From: Iris pallida | Taxonomy: Eukaryota > Streptophyta > Magnoliopsida > Asparagales > Iridaceae | Assembly: GCA_029216955.1 (NCBI GenBank) | Contig: JANAVB010033216.1 | Span: 10,982,408-11,046,407, forward strand | DNA length: 64,000 nt | Reading direction: 5' to 3' | Shown here: one piece after another, positions 30,547-43,915 of the stretch | Layout: each line of letters opens with the position of its first letter | Position numbering within the stretch: position 1 is the stretch's first letter | Made by a program: the position numbers and the translations under genes | Notes under the pieces: generated by a model | Seen by the model: only the letters and a program-made list of their open reading frames with translations | What the model was told of the DNA's origin: nothing | Database searches by the model: none

Positions 30547-32320
30547 TGTCAATCCCACTTTTTCTAATTTGGGGTATTTTAGTCGTTGTGTGCTAATTTA
30601 AATTTTTTATTTTATAAATTAAATTGATTGGTGTATAGCTTTGATTGGTGTTTTTGGTAGTGACAAATGGTTTAACCATAGTCAACCTTGATTAGTAGAC
30701 TAACCATGTGATTAGAATCATTTTTAGCTAATTAGATTTTAAATTAGAGCAATTTTCCATATTAGGAAACAATTAAATAATTTTTTAGGCTATTTTACAC
30801 GTAGCTTTTTAGCCTTTTTGTCAATGGACTTTTAAATCAACTTGAGGAGTGTTTGGCCCATGACCAAACCCTCACCCTAATCTCCTATGTAGTGGCTGGC
30901 CAAACACAGTAGCTCCTCCTCTTTTATGTAAAAAGCTTGTAGCCGTCAAGATCTTCAAAACCTTAGTTTTCTCCTTCTCCTCCAAAAGTCCTTTTTTCTT
31001 ATTTCTCATCCAAATTCTTCCAAATGAAGTGTGTTGCAATTTTTGGTATGAGTGGAACCTGCTGGAGACTTGCTAGCGAGGGATCGGAAGCGTTGGACCA
31101 GAGGAAATCGGTACCGACGCGTTTGGAGGCTCGTTTTATTGAGATATTGACTCTCAATAGGTAACCCCTCTAACAATTGTTAATCCCGATTTGTCTTTGT
31201 AGATGCATCCATATAGGTACCCCAGACCTATGCATAAAGTTTGGTAGGTTTTTGTACTCGTTTGATCGACGTATCGGACACGTGTCGGTTCATTGGAACA
31301 CGTGTTCGACGAAATGTCGCTTAGAACTGAAAGTTGGTATTTTGTGATTATGTTTTCACGAATTTAATGTTGTGATTATTTGAAATAACTTTCGTAAAGA
31401 CAGATCTTGATCTGACACATTTTTAGTGTCCAAATAGGACACGGACACGCGTGCACGAGGCCCGTGCATGCCCTGCTATCCGACTGTCATAACTCGATGC
31501 ACAGGACTCCATTTCATATGATATTTCATGGAAGTGTGGAGGCAACCACTGCCCACATGCTTCTAAAATTTTACGACGTTTCGTGGAGCGTGCACGGAGA
31601 AATCCAACGCGCACGGTTCAGCCAATACTGTGTACACGTCAAGAAATTGTCGCTGACATGGCCTTCGTACGCGAACACGATACGACGAGGACTCATTCCA
31701 GGAGCACAAGCACGAAGTCCTAGACCTAGGATACCAAGGAACCTGACCCCGAGACACGACATGGCTCATATCGCGAGCCACGGGGCTCGACATGCGCCCA
31801 AGAGGCCGCGTGCGCGAGCGCATAGCTGCGCGTGTTCGCTTGTCCAGCGACACGTAGACGTGATGTGGTGTCAAGTCAATGTGTCCTAGACCTAGACCTG
31901 GAACCCACGTAGCTACGTGCACAAGCACGAGGCTTCTCGTGTTGCGTGTGGCATTCAATCGAGCGTGACACGCGTGCACGAGCACGTTTCTATACACGCG
32001 TATTCAGGTTTTTCTGATACGTACTTCGTGGACACAATACGGACACGGGTTTGACCCCGTGAGTACCCGAACACGTCACACACGTATACACCTTCGTGTT
32101 TGTCAAGTTTCACGAGTTCTAGTCGAGTATTTTGTGTTTGAGTGTTAAGTTGGGTTTTCGGGTTTCGGTTGATATATTTTTTAGTTGATTTTGTTAGGAT
32201 TTGATTTTTCTGAGAATTAACTTAGATTTCTGAGTTCATAAAAGGTTAGATAGATTCTGAGTTGTTGGTAATTAATCTCTATTTTACATTCAAATGTTTA
32301 CTACCTATATATATTTACTA

Positions 32321-32321
<1 letters not shown>

Positions 32322-32387
<66 letters not shown>

Positions 32388-32531
32388 CTAGTGGTTATAG
32401 ATATATATATGTTGTATGTATAATTATATGTCGATCTCAGATTCTGGATTGATGTTGGTTTAGTTTAGATTTGACTTTTGTTTTTATATAGATCCAAGGT
32501 TGCATTCATATATATATATATATATATATAT

Positions 32532-32576
<45 letters not shown>

Positions 32577-32678
32577 GAAATATATGGATGGGAGTATTTT
32601 AAAATATATATATATATGGATGGGATTATTTGTGATTTATTCTCAGATTTGTGCCTATAACAGCAGCCCTCAACAGTA

Positions 32679-32745
<67 letters not shown>

Positions 32746-32811
32746 TTTTCTTTACAAGCCTATGTTATGTGTATGTGTATGTGTGTGTGTGAGTATATAT
32801 ATATATATATA
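32322..32811. repeat. TA, GT, CA and CT microsatellites in LTR B
   Basis: Tracts are TA (32322-32384), TA (32508-32532), GT (32533-32573), CA (32681-32714), CT (32715-32742) and TA (about 32795-32812). The GT and CA tracts are complementary and 110 bases apart, so they could fold into a hairpin in RNA. Confidence 0.9.
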
Positions 32812-32884
32812 TAATGAATGAATAGAATATATAAGTATATGTTGTGATTGCTATTAGATATAGTCTACGGGTTAGCAAGTCAGT

Positions 32885-33180
32885 TTAGGATTGACCCATT
32901 GAGCCTAACTTGGCCAAGTTGACAAAAGTCAACTTTGGGTCAAACTTGATCCAAATTGACTCAAACGGACTTGAAATGACGAGATAACTTGAGTTTGACC
33001 TAAACTTAGACAAATTGACTAGTTCACTTAGGTTTGACCTAGTTCTATTAGAATGGTGACCAGAGTTGACCAAGGATTGACTTTGACCTAGTTTGACCAG
33101 AATGGTTGATCAGAGTTGACCAAGGGTTGACTTTGACCTAGTTTGACTAGAATGGTAAAACCAAGATTTGACTTTGATCT
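32885..33180 (+). promoter_or_regulatory. Dense TTGACY (W-box-like) cluster in LTR B
   Basis: At least a dozen TTGACC or TTGACT motifs occur in about 300 bases, many in a repeated phrase GAGTTGACCAAGG with TTGACTTTGACC. The cluster lies in the predicted intron. WRKY binding to W-boxes is established; activity here is inferred. Confidence 0.45.
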
Positions 33181-33897
33181 AAAAGGATCTAGAATCATAT
33201 CTCATGCATTGTAGATTACTTTTATTTCATATTAGACACTTTGTAACCTGTGGTTGCTTTAAATAGGACTCAGATACTCCGGTTTGGACTCTTATTCTCA
33301 TGAGACAGTCAGGATATCAGGCGAGTATATTCTCTGACCGTTTCATACTTGCTAGGAATTATATACTTTTTATAGACTAATTTACTAGATGCTGACACGA
33401 TATTATTACGGATTTGTACTATATGGATCTTTACATGAGATGTTATCCCCATCGGGTGCATCAAATACATCATGTCTTGTACTTTTCATAAACATTATGT
33501 ATTTCATGGACTCTTATTATTCATGTACACTCATGTGCTCTCATGTACTCTCATGATCTCATGAGCTTCATGTAATAACTTTCATGTATAATAACATAAC
33601 CTGTATAGATCCTTGTGTATTGATTGGGGTACGGAGGAGTAGAAGTAGCCATGTGAACAATTCAAAAGTAGTGTAATCATGTATAAACTCTGTAGTATAA
33701 TCATGTACAAATCAAGCCGTTCACATTTCTATCTTTTACTCTAAATAAGATAGTCACTTCCAGTTCTCTATTATCATATATAGATAGCTTTCGTTATCAA
33801 TTTCTCTCTTTCATTTCATGCTTATTTCTTACAGCGTTTCTCGTATCTTATTCTATCATATGCTTTATATTTTCTGTCAATATATGAACTGCGTGAG

Positions 33898-34056
33898 ATG
33901 TATTGTGCTCGTTTCCATCCTGATTGGACTGTTGAAAATATTACAGGTGACGAGAAGGAGTTCTGTCCTATATATTATGGCACAGGCTTAGATGACACTG
34001 GTGACTTGGACCCTTAGGAGGATCCAGCAGTCGCTGAGGACTTGCCTATTGTCTAA
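33898..34056 (+). other. Short acidic open frame in U5 of LTR B
   Basis: ATG at 33898 opens a frame MYCARFHPDW that runs through the predicted acceptor and continues GDEKEFC, YYGTGLDD, DLDP, one internal TAG, then EDPAVAEDLPIV and TAA at 34054-34056. The A frame aligns with it, including the YYGT, DLD and DP positions and the terminal stop. The product would be a very acidic peptide of about 50 residues of unknown role. Confidence 0.35.
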
Positions 34057-34405
34057 ATTAGATTTCTAGACTAGTTTTCCTTTTAGTTGTCTTATTTGAT
34101 GTACTTCCATATATTGGTTATTTTGTGTCATTTGAACACTAAGATATTACTCTCATTTGTAGCTCTTGTTGGAGATTACTCTTTTATCTTATCCATCTTT
34201 TTATTCCTTATTTCTACTTTAGATCCTGTGATTGAGTTGTACCTTTATATTGTCCTCCTTTTGGAGCGTATATCATTGTACAGGTACAGTTATATTGTTA
34301 GAATTTGTGACCTAGAACAGCGTTCTTCCGCCGACACTGCAGCGTAGACTGGAGTAACTACTTCTCGTGCCCTTACACTGGGTGCAGATCGTGACACATT
34401 TTTAA

Positions 34406-34484
34406 TGGTGGCCTATGCAGGTCCAGAGTCGCAACTAGTATAATTTTGTAGTGGTGCTCGAACTAGAGTATCACTACAGCCTGC
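34406..34484 (+). promoter_or_regulatory. Primer-binding site and hairpin of B
   Basis: TGGTGGCCTATGCAGGTC (34406-34423) starts 10 bases after the LTR end, with one mismatch to the common site. TGTAGTGGT (34447-34455) pairs with TCACTACA (34471-34478), and GCCTGC (34479-34484) follows at once. Confidence 0.75.
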
Positions 34485-34642
34485 ACTAGGAAATAGGATA
34501 TAAGTTTAAGGTACTCAATCACACTAGGAAAAACTCTTATCTAATTCTTACGGCTAATTGCCTTCCTTTGAAATTAACTGTCCTCCTTCGATTATATCGC
34601 TTCCTTCTCAGTAATTGATTCTTTGTTTGATATATCTTCAGG

Positions 34643-35557
34643 ATGGTGGAGACACAATCACATCGCTCTGGCCTAAGGGATACCACTGAGAGGTTTGCCA
34701 CTTCTCGCCCGATTCAGCAGGACCCTGGGACTGTAGCACCTCTCGTTCCTGCTATGGTGGGAGCATCTACAGCTTTTGGAAGTGCTCCTCCACTGGTTCC
34801 GAGGACTACCCCATGAATTCAGGAGATGCTACCGCCACCTCCTCAGAGGACAGTTGAAATGGCGTAGTTCTTTTCCTTCTTCCAGCAGATTATGGAGGCT
34901 CAGCGGCGCCTGTCGGAAGATATGAGCCAGGGCATTAACAATGCCCATCAGCTAGCCATTGTAGCAATGGAGAAGATGACTGCCCAACCGCAGGAAGGGC
35001 AGATACAGCCGTACCAGCCGAGGAACCCGGGCATTCAGGACTTTTAGAAGATTCGTCCGCGAGACTTCAAGGGCACTGAGGGTATCCTATAAGCCGACGA
35101 CTGGATCGAGCATATAGAGGAGATCTTTCGCCTCGCGGAGATACCAGCTAGACTTCAGATAGTGGCAACGGGCAGCCAGATGCAGGACCTTATCCGCATA
35201 TGGTACCAGACCGACCCCAGAGTTGGTACAGAGAGGCAGACTTGGGAGGCTTTCAAGAAGCTTTTCAAGGAGAAGTTCTTTCCCGACACAGTACTGGGCG
35301 CCGTGGAGACGCAGTTCAAGAATCTGGTTCAGGGGAACTAGATAGTAGAAGAGTATGCCGGAGAGTTCTGTCGCCTGGGCAGATTTGTTGAGGGCCTTGG
35401 CGAGACAGTGAAGGCTAGGAGGTTCAGGAAGGGCTTAGTTAAGGAAAAAAACTCCTTGACCAAGAGCGACAAAGATGCTACCTTTGAAGAGATTCTGTCA
35501 GGAGCTATGACAGTAGAGGACGACCGACCTCAAACTGAAGCTAAAGAGAGGTCGTGA
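34643..35557 (+). pseudogene. gag, capsid part (element B), broken
   Basis: ATG at 34643 starts the frame, about 220 bases after the primer-binding site. Typical Ty3/gypsy gag phrases are visible: FFSFFQQIMEAQ, IRPRDFKGTEG, DDWIEHIEEIFRLAE, TWEAFKKLFKEKFFP and EEYAGEFCRLGRFVEGL. This protein would build the virus-like particle in the cytoplasm. At least five in-frame stops occur before the TGA at 35555-35557, several fitting CAG to TAG or CGA to TGA change. The nucleocapsid lies downstream in another frame. No intact particle protein can be made. Confidence 0.85.
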
Positions 35558-35830
35558 TTTACATAGAGCCGGCGGCAGTTGAGGCCCGGCCAAGAGGCCC
35601 CATTTCCAGCAGCAGCATCAGCAGAAGCCGTTCCAGCAGCAGCAGTTCCAGAGTCAGGGTCGTATACCTTTTCAGCAAAGACAGATATAGCAGGCACCTA
35701 GATAGCAACAAGTCATCAGTTGCACCTTCTGTAAGAAGCCAGGGCATGGGTGGAACGACTGTAGAAAGAGGCTAGGCAAGTGTCTACTTTGTGGATCAGC
35801 GGAGCACCAGCTGAGGGACTGTCCCATGTC
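35558..35830 (+). pseudogene. gag nucleocapsid part with two zinc knuckles (element B)
   Basis: In a frame different from the capsid part, a glutamine-rich linker (35600-35690) leads to CTFCKKPGHGWNDC at 35721-35762 and CLLCGSAEHQLRDC at 35781-35822. Both fit the C-x2-C-x4-H-x4-C zinc-knuckle pattern that binds RNA for packaging. Two knuckles rather than one is notable. Stops are present in the linker, and a frame change separates it from the capsid. Confidence 0.8.
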
Positions 35831-35984
35831 TTCAATACGTACAGATCATGGAGCAGGAGCCAAGGCTCCGGCAAGTCAGCAGAAGGGACCATTGTAGACT
35901 CAACTGTAGAAGTTTATTCTGTACCAGCAGCAGACCAGAGGAGGTCAACATGGGAGAGCTTTTGCTATATCAGCTAAGGATGCA

Positions 35985-36440
35985 GAGGCAGTAGGAGATC
36001 TGATAGTAAGTTCTGTTCTTCTCGACTCTTTTCTTGCATTCACTTTGTTTGATTCGGGGGCTTTCCATAGCTTTGTTTCTGTATCATTTGCTATTAGACA
36101 CCATCTCTTTTCTAAATCATTGCCTAGGACTTGCAAGATCACGACTGGGGGTGGTATCATCCTCGTTAGTGATATTTGCAAGGATCGGAGAGTAGTGTTG
36201 GGAGGCCGAGAACTGGATGTGAGTCTGCTCGTAATGCCATTACCGAACTATGTCATTGTACTCAGTATGGATTGGTTGAGCAGGCATCATGCCAGTATAG
36301 ATTGTCGTAGTAGTAGAGTTCTTTTCAGAGTGCCAGGAGAGCCAGAGTTTGAGTTCAACAGATGGGAGGCGGGGCAGAGCCGCGAAGTTTTTTGCGGAGT
36401 TTTAGTAGAGGAGAAGAGCGTGCCACATCTATTGATAGCT
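35985..36440 (+). pseudogene. pol: aspartic protease (element B)
   Basis: The frame, the same as the zinc knuckles, contains LFDSGAFHSFVS with the active-site DSG near 36050, then VLGGRELDVSLLVMPL and VIVLSMDWLSRHHASIDC, the usual Ty3/gypsy protease sequence. It would cut the gag-pol polyprotein. This part is open for about 190 codons to 36623, but the parts around it are broken. Confidence 0.85.
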
Positions 36441-37210
36441 AAGTTCATGGATGTATTTCTAGAGGAGTTGCCAGGACTACCTCCGGGCAGAGATGTGGAG
36501 TTCTCTGTAGATTTGGTGCCCGGCCCAGAGCCGATATCTCAGCACGTCTATAGAGTGAACAATAGCGAGCTCGTGGAGTTGAAAAAGCAGGTGGATGAGT
36601 TGCAGGACAAAGGTTTTATCTGATCAAGTTCTTCACCATGGGTGTACCGGTACTCTTTGTGCCGAAGAAGGATGGGTCGGTACGTATGTGTATCGACTAC
36701 AGGGCTCTCAACAACCTCACGATCAAGAACAAGTACCCGCTGTCGAGGATCGATGATATATTCGATCAGTTGGGCGGAGCAAAGGTATTTTCCAAAATTG
36801 ATCTGAGGTCAGGTTACCATCAAGTGAAGGTAAAGAAGGAAGACATTCCGAAGACAGCATTCAGGACACGGTATGGCCAGTTTGAGTTCATGGTGATGTC
36901 GTTTGGGTTAACTAACGACCCGACGGTGTTCATGAACCAGATAAACAAGGTATTCCACCAGTACTTAGACAAGTTCATGGTGGTGTTCATCAACGACATC
37001 TTGGTGTACTCGAAGACCCCAGAGGAGCACGAGGATCACTTGAGAGTAGTTCTGGAGACTCTCAGGAAAGAGCAGCTTTATGGCAAGCTCTCGAAGTGTG
37101 AGTTCTTTCTAGATCGAGTTGATTTTCTATGTCATATTGTGACCAGGGATGGGATCTCAGTAGACCCGAAGAAGATCAGAGCAGTTGAGGCATGGACCGA
37201 GTCGAGTTTA
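36440..37210 (+). pseudogene. pol: reverse transcriptase (element B), catalytic Asp lost
   Basis: Visible motifs are [78 protein letters not shown] and [15 protein letters not shown]. In the last the first Asp of the catalytic F-x-D-D box is Asn (FIND). A TGA near 36621 and a one-base loss near 36636 move the frame. The domain would copy element RNA into DNA in particles, but this copy cannot. Confidence 0.9.
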
Positions 37211-37765
37211 GTTGCAGAGATCAGGAGTTTCCTGGGATTGGCAGGCTACTACAGGAGGTTCATTCAGGATTTCTCCTGGGTTGTAGAGCCGTTGACTAGG
37301 CTGACCCGGAAGGACATAGAGTTTATCTGGTCAGAGGAGTGTCAGGTCTCTTTTGATGAGTTGAAGAACCGGCTGATGACAGCCCAGATTCTGATATTGC
37401 CATCAGGATCAGGCGGGTTCATTATCTATAGTGACGCCTCAAGGAAGGGTCTGGGTTGTGTCTTGCATTAGCATGGGAAGGTGATTATCTATGCATCCAG
37501 AAAATTACGTTCGCATGAGAAGAACTAACCCACCCATGACTTGGAGTTGGCGACAGTTATCTTTGCTCTTAACTTGTAGAAGTACTATCTATACGGAGAG
37601 CGTGTGGAGATCTTCACAGTCCACAAGAACTTGAAGTATGTGTTTACACAGAAGGAGCTCAACATGAGGCAGAGGAGATGGTTGGAGTTGATGAAGGAAT
37701 TCGATATTTCGTTACGGTATCATCCAGGAAAGGCCAACGTGGTTGCCGATGCATTGAAGTAGGTA
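37211..37765 (+). pseudogene. pol: connection and RNase H (element B)
   Basis: Following [16 protein letters not shown], the RNase H part begins [16 protein letters not shown], with stops at 37469, 37527 and 37577, and continues [30 protein letters not shown] and [19 protein letters not shown]. The Asp expected in FT-D-HK is Val here, so one catalytic acid is lost as well. A stop (37760) and a frame change precede integrase. Confidence 0.85.
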
Positions 37766-38893
37766 TCCGGTAGCTATGTATTTGACGATGGATCGCCACT
37801 TATTAGCAGATCTTGAGAGCCTGGGGATCAATATGTTTGTGTCGGGAGTTAAGATGCAGATGTGGGGACTGCAGATTCAGTCGGACTTCATAGAGAGGAT
37901 CAAGTCGACTCACTTCGATGATGTTACTCTGTGGTGTATCCGAGAGCAGGTTCAAACAGGACTTGCGGATGAGTTTGTCATTGCAGAGGATGGTGCATTG
38001 AGGCACAGTTCTAGACTGTGTATGCCTAGTGGAGACCTTCAGGAGCAGGTTATGCAGGAGACCCATCGTTCTCAGTACTCTATACATCCAGGTGCCAACT
38101 AGATGTATAGGAATCTGAAAGAGCATGTATGGTGGTAAGGGATGAAGCGGGAGGTAGAACACTTCGTCGCTATATGTTTAGTCTGTCAGCAGATTAATGC
38201 AGAGAGACAGAGGCCAGGAGGACTGTTACAGCCATTTCCCATTCCAGAGTGGAAGTGGGAGCACATTACGATGGACTTTGTTTCAGGATTGCCACGTACA
38301 CACCAGGAGGAAAAGACGCGATTTGGGTCATCATAGATAGGTTGACCAAATTGGCCTATTTTTTGCCACTCAAAGTGGGTTTGTCTACAAAAAAGCTAGC
38401 AGAGATGTACATGCGTCAAATTGTCAGACTTCATGGAATTCCGGTGAGCATTGTCTCGGATCGAGATAGTCGTTTTACTTCCTATTTTTGGCGGAGTCTG
38501 CATACTAGTTTGGGCACTCAGCTCAAATTTAGTACTTCATATCACCCTCAGACTGACGGACAGTCAGAGAGGACTATTCAGACACTCGAGGACAAGCTGC
38601 GAACTTGTGTCCTAGATTTTGGAGGTTCTTGGAAGGATCATTTGCACTTAGTGGAGTTTGCATACAACAATAGTTTTCAGGCCAACATTGAAATGTCACC
38701 ATTCGAGGCATTGTACGGACGTAAATGTCGTACTCCTCTGTCTTAGGATGACGTTGGAGAACGAGCTTTATTGGGACCTGAGATGGTTGTTGACGCAGCC
38801 GAGAATGTGAAGCTCATCAGAGATCGACTTCGTGTGGCGCAGGACAGACAGCGGCATTGGGCCGATAGCTACCGAAGATATTTACAGTTTGAG
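37766..38893 (+). pseudogene. pol: integrase zinc and catalytic domains (element B)
   Basis: The zinc domain keeps THRSQYSIHPGA and CLVCQQ (HHCC). The catalytic core keeps all three acids: ITMDFVSGLP, VSDRDSRFTSYF and QTDGQSERTIQTLED. Stops occur at 38100 and 38136, and again at 38744, where Trp is expected. A repeated CA near 38300 shifts the frame by two. The coding sequence ends with YRRYLQFE at 38893, directly at a splice donor. Integrase would insert the DNA copy in the nucleus. Confidence 0.9.
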
Positions 38894-38988
38894 GTACAGC
38901 TTAGACTTAGGATTAGGATTTTGGTTGTTTGTGATTTTGTTTGATCATGTGATTGTTTTATTTAAGTTTGAGACCATGTTTGTGCTAG
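38894..38988 (+). other. Predicted 95-base intron within the integrase gene
   Basis: Sequence GAG|GTACAG begins and TGCTAG|GTTGGA ends a 95-base T-rich stretch with stops in the reading frame. Removing it joins LQFE to VGDSVFLRISP in phase 0, the continuous wording of other plant Ty3/gypsy integrases. Element A has the same 3' splice site and related upstream sequence at 12580-12644 before the same codons. A one-off insertion is therefore unlikely. Confidence 0.75.
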
Positions 38989-39411
38989 GTTGGAGATTCG
39001 GTGTTCCTGAGGATATCTCCAACGCGTGGCACTATTCGCTTTGGTAAAGGTAAAAAGCTTAGCCAACGTTTCATCGGACCATTCGTTATCAGCGGAAGAG
39101 TTGGTGACGTGTCATACAGACGGTACTTGCCACCTGCATTAGAGGGAGCCAAAAATGTATTTCACGTGTCACAGTTGAGACAGTATGTGGCAGATCCCAG
39201 CCATGTGCTGGATTATTCCGAGATCTAGGTGGGCCCTACTCTTAGTTATCTAGAACAGCCTCTGGAGATTCTGGATCGACGGAAGAAGGTGCTGAGGAAC
39301 CAGATGATACCCTTGGTTCACGTAGCATAGATGCATCACTCTCCAGGTGAGTCTACCTGGAAAAGGAAGGATGAGATGCGGGAGCAATACCCTTATCTTT
39401 TTCAGACTTGA
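38989..39411 (+). pseudogene. pol: integrase C-terminal and chromodomain-like tail (element B)
   Basis: After the acceptor it reads VGDSVFLRISPTRGTIRFG, FIGPFVISGRVGDVSYR, HVSQLRQYVADPSHVL, then a TAG (39226), EILDRRKKVLRNQMIPLV, a stop where Trp is expected, and STWKRKDEMREQYPYLFQT with the final TGA at 39409-39411. The tail is the divergent chromodomain-like sequence of Tekay/Del chromoviruses, thought to steer integration to heterochromatin. Confidence 0.85.
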
Positions 39412-39453
39412 GATATGATTTTTCTATCCTTCTTACATGTTAAATTTTAGCTT

Positions 39454-39488
39454 AATTTTGAGGATGAAATTATTTTAAGGATGGTAGA
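39454..39488 (+). promoter_or_regulatory. Pre-PPT hairpin and polypurine tract of element B
   Basis: AATTTTGAGGATGAAATT (39454-39471) is the hairpin with two substitutions. The polypurine tract AAGGATGGTAGA (39477-39488) lies two bases before the 3' LTR. Confidence 0.7.
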
Positions 39489-39490
39489 TT

Positions 39491-42232
<2,742 letters not shown>

Positions 42233-42239
<7 letters not shown>

Positions 42240-43594
42240 AATGAGAAATGGGGCTCATAACGAGCATTACAAAACAGGTACCAGGCTCCAAAATACCACA
42301 AAAGACCTGGAAAGCAAAGAGAAAATTACATAAAAGCAGGTAAAGAAATTTCGAAAAATTTCTAATCAGGGAAGTGTATTTCGAAATTTTGAAAAGCTAT
42401 TTCCAAAACATTCGAAATTGAAAATCGCAAAAGAGCGGGATCAGTCCAGACGCGCAACCCGAGAGAGAAGTGGGTGCCCGGGGCCCAAGGAGGGTGGGTG
42501 GGCACGAAGCCCTAGGAGGGTTTGCATTCCCCGAAGCGCAGCGCGCGGACCGAGGAAGCGAGCGTTCCCCCCGCCGGTGCGTCGCACGGGGCTGGGACGA
42601 TGCGGCGGAGGGGCGGGGACAGGTTGTCGCCGGCGGTGGGATGGGGGGGACCACCAGCCGGCGAGAGACGGAGGGGGTGGCGGGGATCCGGGCATCCGGC
42701 GAAGGAGGCCGGAAACGGAGGGGAGCCCGACCCCCAAATCGACGGAAGACTCGGCAGCGGAGGAGAAAGCTCCGTCAGCGGAGGAGGGAGCCCGCAGCGG
42801 CAAGGGGAGGTCGACCCGGCGGGGAGGGGAGAGAGAGGGATCTGCCGGGGAGGGAGGGGACTCGACCGTCGCGAGAGGGGGGGACAGTCGGCGGGGGCGC
42901 ACAGGGACGCCGGCTAGGGCCCGCCGACGAGAGGCGGAGGGGGGGCAGCCTTGGACCGCCGGGAAGCTCGGCCGGGGGACAGAGGGAGGAGGACGCCGAG
43001 TTGGGCCACGCGTAGGGGGACGGAGGGCCGCGGCCGCGAGGGAGAGAGGACGGACGAGGCCAACCCAGGCCGCGGGGGCCGAGGGGGGAACCGCCGCGAG
43101 GGCGCCGAACTCCGGAGGAGGTGGAGGCGCCGAGGCGGGGGAACGCCAGCGGGAAAGAGGATCGGGGGTAGGAGCCACGGCCGAAGCAGGTGGCTCGGGA
43201 GGAGGGGCAACCGGGAGGGGGGTCGACAGCCAGGTCGGGGAGGACCGAAGCTGGAGAGGCAGCAGGGGGTGCTGCGACGGGGGGCGGCGGGCCGGGGCGT
43301 GGCCGAGCCACACGCGGGGCTGGCGGCGCGCCGAGGATAGACGGGGCCGGAGATGGCCCAGGGCGACGGGAACGGCGGTGCCGACGGCGCCGCGAACGGT
43401 GGCGGCTCCGAGGAGGAGGGGAGAAGGGGACGGTGCCGCCGCATGCCGGACAAGCTCCAGCCGGGGGATGGGGGTGGCCACCCCGCGGGAGGGGCGACCA
43501 GCGGGGACACGCCCCCCCGGGGACGTCCGGCCACCGGCCGATGGGCGGGGAACTGAGGAGCGGAAGTGCCCCTCCGAAAGGGATCCACACCCAC

Positions 43595-43597
<3 letters not shown>
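42233..43597 (-). mobile_element. Internally deleted LINE-like element in TA tracts
   Basis: Read on the minus strand the right-hand 1.2 kb (42430-43597) is very GC-rich, like the 5' region of plant L1 LINEs. The last about 190 bases include TTTTGTAATGCTCGTTATGA and end GCCCCATTTCTCATTCAAAA at a TA tract, a typical plant LINE 3' end. The endonuclease and reverse transcriptase genes are missing, so it would be a non-autonomous, internally deleted copy. A 346-codon Pro-rich minus frame (42441-43481) reflects the GC bias and shows no domain. TA tracts on both sides hide any target duplication. Confidence 0.6.
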
Positions 43598-43685
<88 letters not shown>

Positions 43686-43829
43686 TTGATAGTTGGTAAA
43701 CTCCCTAAATTTCTACTATGATTTTTTTAAAATATTTTTGTATTTATTTTGTACTTCGTATCTTCACGTCGCATACGAGCTCGCATTGTTATATTTGCGT
43801 AGCGTGCGAGAATTGCGTTTCGTATTTGC

Positions 43830-43907
<78 letters not shown>

Positions 43908-43915
43908 TTGATAGT
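43598..43915 (+). repeat. TA tracts with duplicated start of LTR H
   Basis: The unit (TA)n plus ATAGGTTGATAGT plus the first 140 bases of LTR H occurs at about 43605-43833 and again from 43834, with three visible substitutions. The second copy continues into the full LTR. This points to slippage or template switching at the TA tract. Confidence 0.8.

Larger units (their letters stand above)
31161..33946 (+). other. Predicted leader intron inside LTR B
   Basis: The donor is CAATAG|GTAACC (31161) and the acceptor ATATTACAG ends at 33946, with a branch-like CTGAT about 25 bases earlier. The 3' LTR keeps the donor (40102). Positions correspond to those in A and G although the bodies differ. No transcript evidence is available here. 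Confidence 0.45.
30547..34396 (+). repeat. Element B 5' LTR (3850 bp)
   Basis: It starts TGTCAATCCC and ends GTGACA. It holds telobox-like AAACCCTCACCCTAA near 30868, a predicted donor (31161), a GC-rich stretch full of CACG and GACACG motifs (31250-32110), TA, GT, CA and CT microsatellites (32322-32811), a TTGACY cluster (32885-33180), an acceptor (33946), an acidic frame and the U5 hairpin. No classic TATA box was clear; TTTTATGTAAAAAG near 30920 is a weak candidate. Confidence 0.9.

Noticed and set aside
42441..43689. Frames of 273-423 codons on both strands of the GC-rich stretch as host genes
   Set aside because: GC-rich DNA has few stops, the frames overlap in several registers on both strands, composition is low complexity, and the segment ends in a LINE-like 3' end between TA tracts.
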